DNA of 64,000 nucleotides from DATAXP01 sp963708675 (GCA_963708675.1 CAVPTO010000003.1:1612001-1676000); one strand, 5' to 3'; numbered from the stretch's first letter, positions 1 through 8,429 are shown. Program-made: numbers and translations. The notes: a model not told the origin generated them from the sequence alone.

Positions 1-53
1 ACGAACGTTCGGGGGACCGTAGTGTCGATGGTCGAGGCGGTTGTTGTCGTCAT
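1..53 (-). CDS. 5' end of an unknown gene, cut by the window edge
   Basis: The leftward operon continues past the window edge. An ATG at 53-51 shares an ATGA overlap with the stop of the upstream gene (stop at 52-50), the same coupling used by most genes of this operon. Only about 17 codons are visible, reading M-T-T-T-T-A-S-T-I-D-T-T-V-P and onward. No family can be assigned. The overlap is the only support for calling it a gene. Confidence 0.45.
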   Translation of the reverse strand, partial: MTTTTASTIDTTVPRTF

Positions 54-790
54 GTCGTTGCTTGTGCCGAGGGTTCAACGCGGTGGAACACAACGTCGTT
101 GGGGTCAACGCCAGCACTGGCCAGAACGTCGCAGGCCTCGGCTTTCGAGCACTGGCACAGCGCGAGAATTTTCCCGCTTGCGAAGTGATGCACGACTCGC
201 CAGTTGTTCGACCGCAGGTGCAGAAAGATTGCCTTGGCTCGTTGGAAGTCCGCAATGTTTTCGTCGAACATCGCCTCGTCGACGGCCACTGGCATTCGGT
301 ACTTGTGCGGGTTTTCTTTGATGCGCTTGGCGCGGGCGGCGAACAGGTTGATTTCAACCTGCAGGTGTTGGCCGGCGACTTCGGGAATCTCGACGGGTTC
401 AAAGACTTCCTCGCCGTTGGGGCACACTTCGACTTCGCGGCGCTCCACCCCCGCGGCTTCGAGCATGGCGGCGGTTTCGTTCTCGTAACAATCGGCGAAG
501 AAGTTCAGCTTGCCGAACTTCGGCGCGTAAAGGACGTCCCAGCCGTATCGTTGTAATAGCTCTTCTCCGATCGCTGCGGCTCGGTTCATGCGTTCAGCTT
601 GGCGTCGAATCGACTGCGGATCGAACGACATACCCACGTCCTCGCTCATGCCCCAGGTGATTGGTAGGCGATCGTCGCCCCACAGATCGAATGACACTGC
701 CGTCCACGGCTTCGGCGGATGAACGGGGTGGGGCGCTTGCGATCCGTCGTCGGGCATGGGCACAATGTCGGGGTGGTTGGCTTCGCTCAT
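50..790 (-). CDS. Unknown 246-aa protein of the integrated element
   Basis: I do not recognise the family. The 246-residue product is acidic, with a Pro-rich N-terminus (about residues 8-30), no signal peptide and no membrane segment. Its Cys residues are isolated rather than arranged as a zinc knuckle. It is the second-last visible gene of the leftward block, and its stop overlaps the start of the next gene by 4 bases, so the two are probably translationally coupled. Its position downstream of the replication genes would suit a late or structural gene, but nothing in the sequence shows this. Confidence 0.7.
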   Translation of the reverse strand: MSEANHPDIVPMPDDGSQAPHPVHPPKPWTAVSFDLWGDDRLPITWGMSEDVGMSFDPQSIRRQAERMNRAAAIGEELLQRYGWDVLYAPKFGKLNFFADCYENETAAMLEAAGVERREVEVCPNGEEVFEPVEIPEVAGQHLQVEINLFAARAKRIKENPHKYRMPVAVDEAMFDENIADFQRAKAIFLHLRSNNWRVVHHFASGKILALCQCSKAEACDVLASAGVDPNDVVFHRVEPSAQATT

Positions 791-816
791 GCAATCCTCT
801 TTCGATGGTGGTGGCC

Positions 817-1182
817 ATGCGATTCTTGAAAGCGTTCCTCGCTCATGCGCTGACCGCGTGCATCACGTTCGCTGCGGTGCTGGTGTATTTGCAAAGCGGG
901 TATGCATGGCTCAACGTCGCGAATGTGCGGGTGTGCGGGATGCAAGGCGAAGCACCCGGAGCTGGCGTCGAGATCAATCACGGAGGGATGGAAATTAGAG
1001 ACGGCAAAGCAGCCGTTTGGATCGTGCATCAGAACTATTGGGGCGGAAAAGATATCGGTCCACATATCTACTTTGATGACGGGCATGGTGTTCAGCGCTT
1101 CGTGTGTGCCAGCATGAAAGACCAACAGTTTGTTGAACAGCAGCCAAAGCAGCAGGCACAAGTCAAGATTCAAGGCTTGTGA
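817..1182 (+). CDS. Small membrane-anchored protein, opposite strand to the operon
   Basis: A 121-residue product with an N-terminal hydrophobic segment (about residues 9-30) after a short basic start (M-R-F-L-K), followed by a soluble domain containing the pattern VHQNYWGGKDIGPHIYFDDG. The topology suggests a signal anchor with the rest outside the cytoplasm. It is the only confident rightward gene within the leftward block, as expected of a separately expressed cargo ('moron') gene. ATG 805 is an alternative start. The antisense frame (787-1206) is also open but lacks coding character, so I chose this strand. Function unknown. Confidence 0.55.
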   Translation: MRFLKAFLAHALTACITFAAVLVYLQSGYAWLNVANVRVCGMQGEAPGAGVEINHGGMEIRDGKAAVWIVHQNYWGGKDIGPHIYFDDGHGVQRFVCASMKDQQFVEQQPKQQAQVKIQGL

Positions 1183-1206
1183 CGGCTGCCTGGCTCCCTT
1201 CAACAA

Positions 1207-2694
1207 TTACCGCGTGCCAATCGTTGTCGCGCTGCCGTAGCTCGCCGGAACGTCCTGCGGCCTCAACAACGGGTCGCTTAACAACTCGTCGCGAATTTCG
1301 TCTTCGGTTCTGGGTCGCGTGTAGTCGGCAGGAAGATGGGTGTAGTGCTTGCGCCACCACTTCTCGACAGAGCGCGGATCGATCTTGTATCCCTGTGAAA
1401 TTTGCTGAAATGCTTTTAGGTTCTCCGCTTTGTTACGCAGGAAAGCGTTTGGCAACCAGCCTCCGGCATTCATGCTGGAACCTTGCCATAACTTTGTCAG
1501 ATAGTCATTTACTGCATCGCTCAGATTTCCGCCCTTACTGCCCTCAATCGCTGCCAGCTCCAAGCGACGTTGGGGGTCTTCAACGCCGGCAGCAGCCGCA
1601 GGATCGAGCTCGGCTAATCGTGCCTTCTGTGCGCCGACCGTTCGGATCGCATCGCCCTGAGCGCGATTGAAGTCCGCGTTCGATCGCGACTCTTCGAGCT
1701 TCGCCAATGCGAGCGGACTGCCTTGTTCCAGCTTCGCGAGTTCAACTTCGCGCTGGTGGCGACGCTCGTCGGCGGCAGCACCTACAGCGGCCTCGGCTTG
1801 CAGTTTTGCCGCTTCGGGGTTCATGCGCCACGCGAGCATGCTTGGCATGCCCGACGTGTCCCCCCTTGAAAACGCTGCGAACTGTGCGGCGAGCGGTTCC
1901 TCGCCAGCGTCGAGCAACTGGTCGCGACGACGGTAACCTTGGGAGTTGGCGAGCCATTGCTGAAACTTTGGATCGGCCGCACGCTGGGCTTCGATCGCCG
2001 CCTGCCGGTCGCGCGTGCCTTGGGCGATTGTTTTCAGGTCGGGAGCGGACGATCCCATCTTGTCGGCGTGGTACTGAACAGTCGGCAAATTGACCTGCTG
2101 GTCGACCGGCAGCGTCGAGTTCAATCGCTGGGCCTCGGCGAGTTGCCCCGCCCATGGCTGTTGCATCAAGCCACCAGCCGTTCCACCTTGAGGTGCGTAG
2201 GTGCCGTAGTTCAAGTTGCCGTTCTGCCCGACATGCTGGCCAAGCTGATTGGTCAGCTCGTTCACACGCTGCAGCGCCGCGGGGTCTACAGTGGATGCCG
2301 GTGCCGCCTGTTGTTGGCTGTCAACGGCGCCCAGTCGCTGCATGCGGGGGCCGATGCCGGTCATATCCGCGTACGCGCCGTATGTCGAAGGGTGGCTCAG
2401 CAGTGCCTCGCCGGGACTCATCAACAGTGGGTCGGGTGCTCGTTCAAGTAGCGGGTCCGTCGAGGTTCGCTCCGCCGCGGGCAGTGGCGCCTCGACAGAA
2501 GTCGCACGAGCCGCTGCAGGGGTTCCGCCGGGCAAGGCAGGTGTACCGAAGCCCATCGAGGCGCGGTTGCGGTTGAAGGCCTCGGCGGCGTTTCTGCGCG
2601 TCGTGAGAGGGTCAGCAACTTCGACGTCAGTGAGAGCAGCATCGAGGTCCGCACCGAGTTTTGCTTCAAGTGAGAGGGGTCGTACTTTAGCCAT
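1207..2694 (-). CDS. Long Ala/Gln/Glu-rich protein, possibly structural
   Basis: A 495-residue product with no signal peptide or membrane segment. Residues 1-130 are low-complexity and Pro/Ala-rich; residues 215-390 are Ala/Glu/Arg/Gln-rich and look helical or coiled-coil. The C-terminus (about 430-490) is more ordered, with W-W-R-K and an acidic helix. I recognise no enzyme motif. Size, composition and place after the replication genes resemble internal virion or scaffold-type proteins of phages, but that is inference only. The start at 2694 fits a leftward ATG (MAKVRPLSL). Confidence 0.7.
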   Translation of the reverse strand: MAKVRPLSLEAKLGADLDAALTDVEVADPLTTRRNAAEAFNRNRASMGFGTPALPGGTPAAARATSVEAPLPAAERTSTDPLLERAPDPLLMSPGEALLSHPSTYGAYADMTGIGPRMQRLGAVDSQQQAAPASTVDPAALQRVNELTNQLGQHVGQNGNLNYGTYAPQGGTAGGLMQQPWAGQLAEAQRLNSTLPVDQQVNLPTVQYHADKMGSSAPDLKTIAQGTRDRQAAIEAQRAADPKFQQWLANSQGYRRRDQLLDAGEEPLAAQFAAFSRGDTSGMPSMLAWRMNPEAAKLQAEAAVGAAADERRHQREVELAKLEQGSPLALAKLEESRSNADFNRAQGDAIRTVGAQKARLAELDPAAAAGVEDPQRRLELAAIEGSKGGNLSDAVNDYLTKLWQGSSMNAGGWLPNAFLRNKAENLKAFQQISQGYKIDPRSVEKWWRKHYTHLPADYTRPRTEDEIRDELLSDPLLRPQDVPASYGSATTIGTR

Positions 2695-3112
2695 GGTTCA
2701 TACTCCGTTCATGAGGTGGTTGGCGGCTGCGTTGGGAAAGTTTCAAGGCGAAAAAATGTGAGGGGAGTACGTGACTGATAACGCGACACGATGGGGGCCT
2801 ACCGGGGTAGTGTCTGCCCTCGGGCTGAGGCATTTTCTTGTGTTCGTGGACGGTGCATGGAGTGTTCGTCTCGGTGCATTGACGTAACAGGCTGGCGGCG
2901 CTGGCGTTGTGCGGTGTGGCCATGGGATTGATGATCCGCTGGTGGTTGGTCGGGCCCATTACCTGCGCAGGCGGCGTCGACGCAAGCCGCTGGGGGCCAA
3001 TGGTTTGGGGGTAGTACACACGGATGTCTTTTTGCGGGACTGATGATGGCGAGAAGCGGTAAGCATCTTGCTCATTTGTGTCTGCGGTGAAGGATGGTGA
3101 AGGGTTTGCCAT
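2687..3112 (-). CDS. Doubtful 141-aa open frame in the primase/structural gap
   Basis: An open frame fills most of the 470-base gap between the helicase gene and the 495-aa gene, and overlaps the latter's start by 8 bases. The product is rich in Pro, His, Ser and Thr, has no recognisable motif, and no Shine-Dalgarno sequence precedes its ATG. It could be a real small gene or an untranslated spacer. I list it because nothing else occupies the gap. Confidence 0.3.
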   Translation of the reverse strand: MANPSPSFTADTNEQDAYRFSPSSVPQKDIRVYYPQTIGPQRLASTPPAQVMGPTNHQRIINPMATPHNASAASLLRQCTETNTPCTVHEHKKMPQPEGRHYPGRPPSCRVISHVLPSHFFALKLSQRSRQPPHERSMNHG

Positions 3113-3161
3113 ATAACTTGTATGCGCGCCTGCGCGTGACGTTTAACCTGTAGACCCTTCA

Positions 3162-4877
3162 CTACCCTTCACTCGTGGCCAATAAACCGATGCTTTCGTA
3201 GCCCATTCGCCCCTTGTTCGGACCACTCGTAATGCGTGTGTTGTGATGTCCGTGCCCCTTCTCCATCTGCATGGCGAAGCGCTTGGCGTTCATGCCTTCG
3301 TCGCCGGTGAACTCTCGGTAGGCGTTGAGCAGCACTGTCGAGCCCACAGACGCGTTCTCGGACAGAACGCAGCACGCGGCCAGAAAGCGGCCTAGCTGGT
3401 CCTCAGATTGGCGATAACGTTCGGTTGCGGCCAGCACCTCTTCCGGCTCGCCGAGGCCGTGCCACTGCCACATGAGGCAACCTTCGACACACCACCGCAG
3501 GATTCCCGGTAGCTCGGCGAGCAGCTTGTCGGGCATGGCCTTGTCGCATTCGTCCTTGGGAATAACCACGTCGAAGGGAACGAGCCGCAGACGTCGCCAG
3601 ATGGCGTGATCGGTGCCGCGAACCTCGGGCCGATGATTTGTTGCCAGGATGATCTTGTGCGTCGGCGTGAACTCCCAGAAGTCCTCACGCATCCGCCGGG
3701 CCGTGATGGTGTCGCTGCCGCTCAGGTCTTTGACAAGCGACTCATTCAGCCGCCGGCCTTGGTCGCTCTCGTTGTCGAAGATGAACCGCTTCGCAAAGAG
3801 CGCGGCCTTTTCGGTGGGATGCGACTCGCCACGCTTCTGCATGAGCAGATTCGGCGGTGCCTTTGTTCCGTAGTCGCCGAGCATGCCGAGCAGCACGTTC
3901 AACATCGTACTTTTGCCGTTGCTTCCCTCGCCGTGAAAGATCGGCAAGATTTGCTCGGTCGTGCGGCCGGTCAGGCAGTAGCCGAGCAACCGCTGCAAGA
4001 ACTCGATCAACGACACCTTGCCGCCGAAGATGCGATCGAGGAATGCTGTCCACGTTGGGCACTCGGCTTCGTTGGCGTGCAGATACTCGACGGGCGCGAG
4101 TTGTGTGATCAGGTCTTCGCGCCGATGCTCCCGTATCTCGCCGGTACGCAAGTCGATCGTGCCGTTGTTGACATTCAGCAGCCACGGGCCGGTGTCGAGC
4201 TTCGACGGGATGATGGGCACGCCTGGCTCACTTCGAAGCATGGTCAGTGCGTCACGAACACCGCCGGCCGAGTTGCTTCGCCGCGCCCAGTTGATGATCG
4301 CCGTGAGCGTGTCCTCATCGGTGCCGTCCTTGCCGGCCATGACCGCTGTTTTCCATTGCTCCGCGGCCACGGTCTTGGCGTGGGCTTCGCCGCCGCGTTC
4401 CTTGTCTGCACACCAGCGCTTGCCGTCCCAGGTGAGGAATGATTGCCACGGATCACACCAATGGATGTCGCCACCGAAGCGCGACATGATGCGCTTGGCA
4501 TTGGATGCGTCTGTCCTTCCCGATGCGTCGCGCAGATTGAGCGATAGCGTCTCTCCGATCGCTGCGCGGTTTCTGCGGCGATGACGCCGAACGGGCTGAC
4601 CGTCTCGCTGCGATGAGTTCTTGTCGGCCGCCGCTGATTCGTTTTCATTGGCGCCCGCGGCTCGCTGGCTTCGATCTACGGGGCTTTCCTTCGACACTGC
4701 GTCGGTGCCTGGCAATCGCCGCTCTGCGGCGCACGCCCTGGCCGAGGCGAGCGTTTCCGCGACGTAGCGCCGTGCATCGTCGCCGCGCAGGATCGTGGGC
4801 TTGAGTCCGGCGGCAAGCAGATCGTCGAGACCTTTATGCATGATGCCGTTGGCGTTGTTGTGTTCAGTCACTTCCAT
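3162..4877 (-). CDS. SF3 helicase, phage/plasmid primase C-terminal (P4/D5) type
   Basis: Replicative helicase of the integrated element. The 571-residue protein has a low-complexity N-terminal third (about 40-110), then a D5_N-like region and a superfamily 3 AAA+ core: Walker A GEGSNGKST at about 316-324, the acidic stretch FIFDNESDQG about 45 residues on, then the sensor-type segment ATNHRPEVRGTDHAIWRRL typical of P4-family primase C-terminal domains. The archaeo-eukaryotic primase domain often fused to this core is missing. The next gene upstream encodes a separate Toprim/zinc-finger protein, so the two probably work as a split primase-helicase. The genes overlap by 10 bases. Confidence 0.9.
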   Translation of the reverse strand: MEVTEHNNANGIMHKGLDDLLAAGLKPTILRGDDARRYVAETLASARACAAERRLPGTDAVSKESPVDRSQRAAGANENESAAADKNSSQRDGQPVRRHRRRNRAAIGETLSLNLRDASGRTDASNAKRIMSRFGGDIHWCDPWQSFLTWDGKRWCADKERGGEAHAKTVAAEQWKTAVMAGKDGTDEDTLTAIINWARRSNSAGGVRDALTMLRSEPGVPIIPSKLDTGPWLLNVNNGTIDLRTGEIREHRREDLITQLAPVEYLHANEAECPTWTAFLDRIFGGKVSLIEFLQRLLGYCLTGRTTEQILPIFHGEGSNGKSTMLNVLLGMLGDYGTKAPPNLLMQKRGESHPTEKAALFAKRFIFDNESDQGRRLNESLVKDLSGSDTITARRMREDFWEFTPTHKIILATNHRPEVRGTDHAIWRRLRLVPFDVVIPKDECDKAMPDKLLAELPGILRWCVEGCLMWQWHGLGEPEEVLAATERYRQSEDQLGRFLAACCVLSENASVGSTVLLNAYREFTGDEGMNAKRFAMQMEKGHGHHNTRITSGPNKGRMGYESIGLLATSEG

Positions 4878-5791
4878 GCTGCAACCTCAACTTGGAAACC
4901 GTTGTTGCTTAGGTGCTCGTGTGCGTCGTGCAGTGCGAGCGCGACGTGTTCGTTGCTTTTCGCGTCGGCGTCAAAGGCCAGAATCACCTGCCGCGCACCG
5001 ATCGCTTTGAGGGGCTTGATGCATTGACGCCACGACGAGACGCCTGGCACACTGGCCGCACGCGTGCCCGTCAATGACGTGATGACATCCGCCTTGAGCT
5101 CGCCCTCGGTCAGATAGACGGATGCAGAGCAAGCGGCATCGTGCAACGCGACATGACAGTGGACGCCCGACCCAGCGCCGCCTGTTTTTGTACTGCTGAC
5201 CCATAAGTATTTAGGTCCATCGCCGGCATCATCGCGACGCACACGCAACGCGACGATTCGGCCGTCGACATCGCGACAAGCGATCAACATTCCAGTCGAT
5301 CCGAAGCCGGAACTTGAGAAGCCAGGGATCGCCACCGCGAGCTTGTCGTACTTCGCCATCAGCCGCACCGCTGCTGCGTGTCTTCCTTTGGCATCGAGGG
5401 TGCGATACTGGTTCTGGTCGATCTCTGCATCGTCGAGCCCGCGGGAACGCAGTGATTCACGGTGTCCTGTCGAGAGCGTTAGCGAGTCGAGAACGAGCCG
5501 GTAAGCCTCGTCGCGAGTCGCAATGTCTGCACGCTCAACCGTCGGCCTCGCTTCGGCAACACGAGCGGAAATCGTGTGTGAGTGGTCGTTGCCGTTCACG
5601 TTTCTGAACACATAAAATGGAACGTGATTGCGATCCTCGCCGGCGTAATCACAACCATCGCTCACCCGCTGACACTTCGTCGCGCTGCCGTCAGTAGCTC
5701 GCGAGCACCAGTTGTCACTGCCGCAGGCCACGCAAGGTTCGTCCCTCGTGACCGGCACCCACCTCGTCGACGCTCTTGTAGCGGTGCTCAT
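4868..5791 (-). CDS. Toprim-domain primase-like protein with N-terminal zinc finger
   Basis: Predicted DNA primase-like partner of the SF3 helicase. The first 50 residues hold Cys pairs (C-V-A-C-G then C-Q-R and C-D-Y) like the CHC2-type zinc finger of primases. The C-terminal third carries Toprim signatures: L-T-E-G-E-L-K-A-D with the catalytic Glu, and I-L-A-F-D-A-D-A-K with the DxD pair. At 307 residues it is shorter than DnaG and lacks the helicase-binding domain. Its start overlaps the ERCC4 nuclease stop by 4 bases (ATGA) and its end overlaps the helicase start, so the three are one translationally coupled unit. Confidence 0.85.
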   Translation of the reverse strand: MSTATRASTRWVPVTRDEPCVACGSDNWCSRATDGSATKCQRVSDGCDYAGEDRNHVPFYVFRNVNGNDHSHTISARVAEARPTVERADIATRDEAYRLVLDSLTLSTGHRESLRSRGLDDAEIDQNQYRTLDAKGRHAAAVRLMAKYDKLAVAIPGFSSSGFGSTGMLIACRDVDGRIVALRVRRDDAGDGPKYLWVSSTKTGGAGSGVHCHVALHDAACSASVYLTEGELKADVITSLTGTRAASVPGVSSWRQCIKPLKAIGARQVILAFDADAKSNEHVALALHDAHEHLSNNGFQVEVAAWK

Positions 5792-6396
5792 GCGACCACC
5801 TCGTCGCCCACTGGCGGATAAAACGAGTTGGTTTCGATAGCGTTGACCGCATTCGGCGAGCGCTTCTGTCGAGGTTCGGTGTCCGTCTCTTCGCCCTGTT
5901 CGATGTCGGCCAAAAGTCCGCGAAGCTCGCGCCAGCGACGACGCACAGACATAAACAACAACCGGGCTGCAAACTGTTCTGCCGCCTCACGATCGTTGGC
6001 GAAATGAAACGCGACGCCCTGCTCCATCCATGAAGTAATCGAGCCAATCACCGACTTCGGCAATACCCTGGATCGCCACTGACCGGCTTCAATCGCGTGC
6101 CATGGTGCTTCGACAACGACGATGCGAGTCCTGAACGCAAGCAAGCGCTCAATCTCGCGCTCAAACCTCGGCCGATCGTGCGTGCAGCAGTTGAGAAAAT
6201 CATTCAACTCCTTTCGCTCGACAACAATCTGGTTGCCCTCGACGTGCTTCGGCTGGTAGTCGCCGGTTTGTAGTGCCGCCTTCTCCATCCGTAGCCCGAA
6301 TCGCGTCAAGCTCCAGGGATGCTGCTCGTTGCCGGCGTAACGAATTGTGACATCGGAAGGTTGCGGCTCAGCCGGCAGTGTGAAGTGCTTAGCCAT
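5788..6396 (-). CDS. ERCC4-fold nuclease
   Basis: Predicted structure-specific nuclease. The 202-residue protein has the XPF/ERCC4 core: G-D-Y at about 45-47, then I-V-V-E-R-K at about 57-62 (the VERK metal-binding motif) followed by E-L-N-D-F, then I-V-V-V-E-A and P-K-S-V-I-G-S-I and W-M-E-Q-G-V, as in ERCC4 domains. The acidic C-terminal tail (after about 165) is probably disordered. I chose the ATG at 6396 because the frame upstream runs antisense into the neighbour. It overlaps genes on both sides. Single-domain nucleases of this fold occur in phages and mobile elements; the substrate here is unknown. Confidence 0.8.
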   Translation of the reverse strand: MAKHFTLPAEPQPSDVTIRYAGNEQHPWSLTRFGLRMEKAALQTGDYQPKHVEGNQIVVERKELNDFLNCCTHDRPRFEREIERLLAFRTRIVVVEAPWHAIEAGQWRSRVLPKSVIGSITSWMEQGVAFHFANDREAAEQFAARLLFMSVRRRWRELRGLLADIEQGEETDTEPRQKRSPNAVNAIETNSFYPPVGDEVVA

Positions 6397-6691
6397 CGAC
6401 GGCCTCCTCGGCCAAACGCCGCTCAAAATGAGCCAAGTTGTCGACGATTCCGAAAAGCATCTCCGCCATCGACTCGGCCGGCAGGCGGATTTCATGCTTG
6501 TCGAAGGAAAGTCGGAGCGGCCCAAGCCCGATGTCACCGAGCACACACGCGAGGTCGCGCATCGGCCGTTCCGCCTGTTCGAAGGCGCTGATAAGTCGCA
6601 GTCGAAGTGCTTCGCGCTCGCGATCAGTCGGCGCCCACGAAGGCGCGGGTTCAGAGTCGCCGAAGCTGAGTTCGTCGTCGGTGTTGTTCAC
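6389..6691 (-). CDS. Unknown 100-aa acidic protein
   Basis: The start is taken as the GTG at 6691, which forms a GTGA overlap with the stop of the upstream gene (6690-6688). The upstream in-frame ATG would lie inside that gene. The product is acidic and helical with Leu-rich heptad-like spacing (A-L-R-L-R-L-I-S-A-F-E-Q-A) and no cysteine cluster or known motif. It sits directly before the ERCC4 nuclease and overlaps it by 8 bases, so it may be an accessory subunit, but nothing proves this. Confidence 0.65.
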   Translation of the reverse strand: MNNTDDELSFGDSEPAPSWAPTDREREALRLRLISAFEQAERPMRDLACVLGDIGLGPLRLSFDKHEIRLPAESMAEMLFGIVDNLAHFERRLAEEAVDG

Positions 6692-6978
6692 TCGCCACCT
6701 CCATCGACGCGAACGAGGCATGCACCGGATTCGTGGACAAGTGCCAAGTGTCGATGTCGTCGCTTTACCTTGGCCATCGCACCGTTGGTGTCGTAGTCAG
6801 TGCGAAAGCCGTCGAGGGTTTCAATGTCGAGCGTCGCGCACTCACCGTCGCACAGTTGGGCAATCAGAACGTCGCCACGGTGAACGTTTGTTTCTGCAAT
6901 CGCCATGAGATAACGCACGAGCGCGGCACCCTCGTAGCGAGTGCATGTCCATTCGTCGATGAAGAATGCCGTACTCAT
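6688..6978 (-). CDS. Unknown 96-aa protein of the element
   Basis: Small soluble protein with an N-terminal M-S-T-A-F-F-I-D-E-W and a basic patch K-V-K-R-R-H-R-H near residue 70. Its own stop overlaps the GTG of the next gene, and its start overlaps the preceding stop (ATGA at 6978-6975), so it is part of a chain of coupled genes. No family recognised. Confidence 0.65.
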   Translation of the reverse strand: MSTAFFIDEWTCTRYEGAALVRYLMAIAETNVHRGDVLIAQLCDGECATLDIETLDGFRTDYDTNGAMAKVKRRHRHLALVHESGACLVRVDGGGE

Positions 6979-7568
6979 TGTGCTAACCTCACGATGAAGT
7001 TCCCGTCTTCATGCGTGACGGCTAAATACCTGCCGGTCGGTTCGATGTCGTCGAAGTCGCCGTCACCGTTGAACCGCGACAGAAACGCTCCCACGCTCAT
7101 GCGTTCGTGTGCGACCACTTCGCTTTCATAGGTGTGCGCCACCGCGACGATGCCTTTTGCGGTGACTGTCTCCGCCAGGTCGACCAGCGCCGGCACCAGC
7201 CCTTTGCCGATGCTCTTGCCGGTTTCGTACCACTCGTATTCGCTCGCGATATGTCGCTGTCCGCGGTGCTCATCGGCGATGGCGCCGTAATGTAGAATCA
7301 ACTCGATGGCATCGGCCCGATCCTCATCGACGCCGAAAAAATGCTCCAGCGTCGTTTCCGCGCCGGCCAAGAAGTAGGGAATGCCCCCGCGACTCGCGAC
7401 CGCGGCATCAGCTTCAACACAACAGGCCGACAGCACCGTGAGGATGTCGAGTACGTCCAACTCGCCATCGACCAGCGCCTGCATACGGTCGCGCCAAGTC
7501 GGCAGTCGAACGTCGTGCAGTTGCTCGTGTCGGGCGATCAATTCTTGGGCGTGTTCGGTAAGTGGCAT
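6975..7568 (-). CDS. Unknown 197-aa protein of the element
   Basis: The start at ATG 7568 lies 5 bases after the stop of the upstream gene, which I prefer to the longer frame extending into that gene. The first half is helical (H-A-Q-E-L-I-A-R-H-E-Q-L); the last 50 residues (about 148-197) end G-R-Y-L-A-V-T-H-E-D-G-N-F-I-V-R-L. That ending resembles the ending of the adjacent 96-aa protein (H-L-A-L-V-H-E-S-G-A-C-L-V-R-V), so the two may share a small C-terminal domain. Function unknown. Confidence 0.65.
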   Translation of the reverse strand: MPLTEHAQELIARHEQLHDVRLPTWRDRMQALVDGELDVLDILTVLSACCVEADAAVASRGGIPYFLAGAETTLEHFFGVDEDRADAIELILHYGAIADEHRGQRHIASEYEWYETGKSIGKGLVPALVDLAETVTAKGIVAVAHTYESEVVAHERMSVGAFLSRFNGDGDFDDIEPTGRYLAVTHEDGNFIVRLAQ

Positions 7569-7573
7569 GGGCT

Positions 7574-8017
7574 TCACGATGCACCTCGCAGTCCCGCGGC
7601 AATCCGCGATGCGAGATTGTGTAGCTCGGCCACGACCTGCCGGCATCGCTCGTCATCGTCGCCGATGAACGCTGTTGCCTTGGTGTGCATGTCGTTGATG
7701 AATTCACCGACTGGACGCTCGCGTCGAGGCGAAGTAGCTTGCCGCCGCGCTCGACCACGCGCAATCACCGCCCGTTGCTCATCGGCCGGCTTGCCACGCA
7801 ATGCGATCACGTCCTTGATGCACGGGCCACGGCCGGCGAGGATCGTCGCCTTGACATCTGGGCCGAGATTCTGCTCGATCTCGTCGACAGCCTCGGCGAA
7901 CTGACCGTCGCGATAGAGCTGCCGTTCAGAGATGCCCAACTCGGCTGCGATCTCGGCGGCTAGACTTCCACGTCGACGCTCGCTTGTTTCGACTGACACG
8001 GTGGCAGTTGAACTCAC
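7574..8017 (-). CDS. Unknown protein with N-terminal helix-turn-helix-like segment
   Basis: The start is taken as the GTG at 8017, which forms a GTGA overlap with the upstream stop (8016-8014). Residues about 15-40 (L-A-A-E-I-A-A-E-L-G-I-S-E-R-Q-L-Y-R) look like a helix-turn-helix as seen in resolvase- or terminase-small-subunit-like proteins. The remainder is charged and helical, with A-R-G-R-A-R-R-Q in the middle. Likely DNA-binding; whether regulatory or replicative is unclear. Confidence 0.6.
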   Translation of the reverse strand: MSSTATVSVETSERRRGSLAAEIAAELGISERQLYRDGQFAEAVDEIEQNLGPDVKATILAGRGPCIKDVIALRGKPADEQRAVIARGRARRQATSPRRERPVGEFINDMHTKATAFIGDDDERCRQVVAELHNLASRIAAGLRGAS

Positions 8018-8322
8018 TGGCCACCTCCGAAAATCACGGAGCGCGCGGTCGTCCAAGCTTCGTCGGTTCGCAGTTCTGGTCGGCGAGCTTGACGGCCAAC
8101 GAGATGCTTCAGTCGAGCCTTTATGATTTCATATCGACGCCAATCTCCACGACGACCGAGGCGCCATCGCCGTCCTTCGCGTGCGAGTTCTTCGAGCTCC
8201 GACTCGAATGTGACAAGCTGTTGCCACGTCGTCGGACGTGAGTGTCGAGGCGGAAGAGTTGCCGGTAGATTGCCGGCGATCGCCTCGGGAGTACAAAACT
8301 GTGTGGCGTTTGCTAGAATCAC
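8014..8322 (-). CDS. Unknown 102-aa basic protein
   Basis: A small protein with a charged central helix (T-F-E-S-E-L-E-E-L-A-R-E-G-R-R-W-R-L) and overall basic C-terminal half. The GTGA overlap at its end places it in the coupled chain of element genes. About 107 bases separate it from the upstream HTH gene, the largest gap in the chain, so a second promoter could lie at 8323-8429, although I see no clear boxes there. No family recognised. Confidence 0.6.
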   Translation of the reverse strand: MILANATQFCTPEAIAGNLPATLPPRHSRPTTWQQLVTFESELEELAREGRRWRLGRRGDWRRYEIIKARLKHLVGRQARRPELRTDEAWTTARSVIFGGGQ

Positions 8323-8429
8323 TTCGCTTGCTCCTGAATTACGCCCCGGTCGAGTTGACCGCTCGGCCGGGGCCTAGGAGCCTCGGCGCTACCGGAGCTG
8401 GGTTGGGAAAAACTCTGCTTCCTTCTCTC

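Noticed and set aside
787..1206. 139-aa frame on the minus strand
   Set aside because: Antisense to a better candidate with a membrane segment; starts outside the operon's overlap pattern and has no ribosome site.
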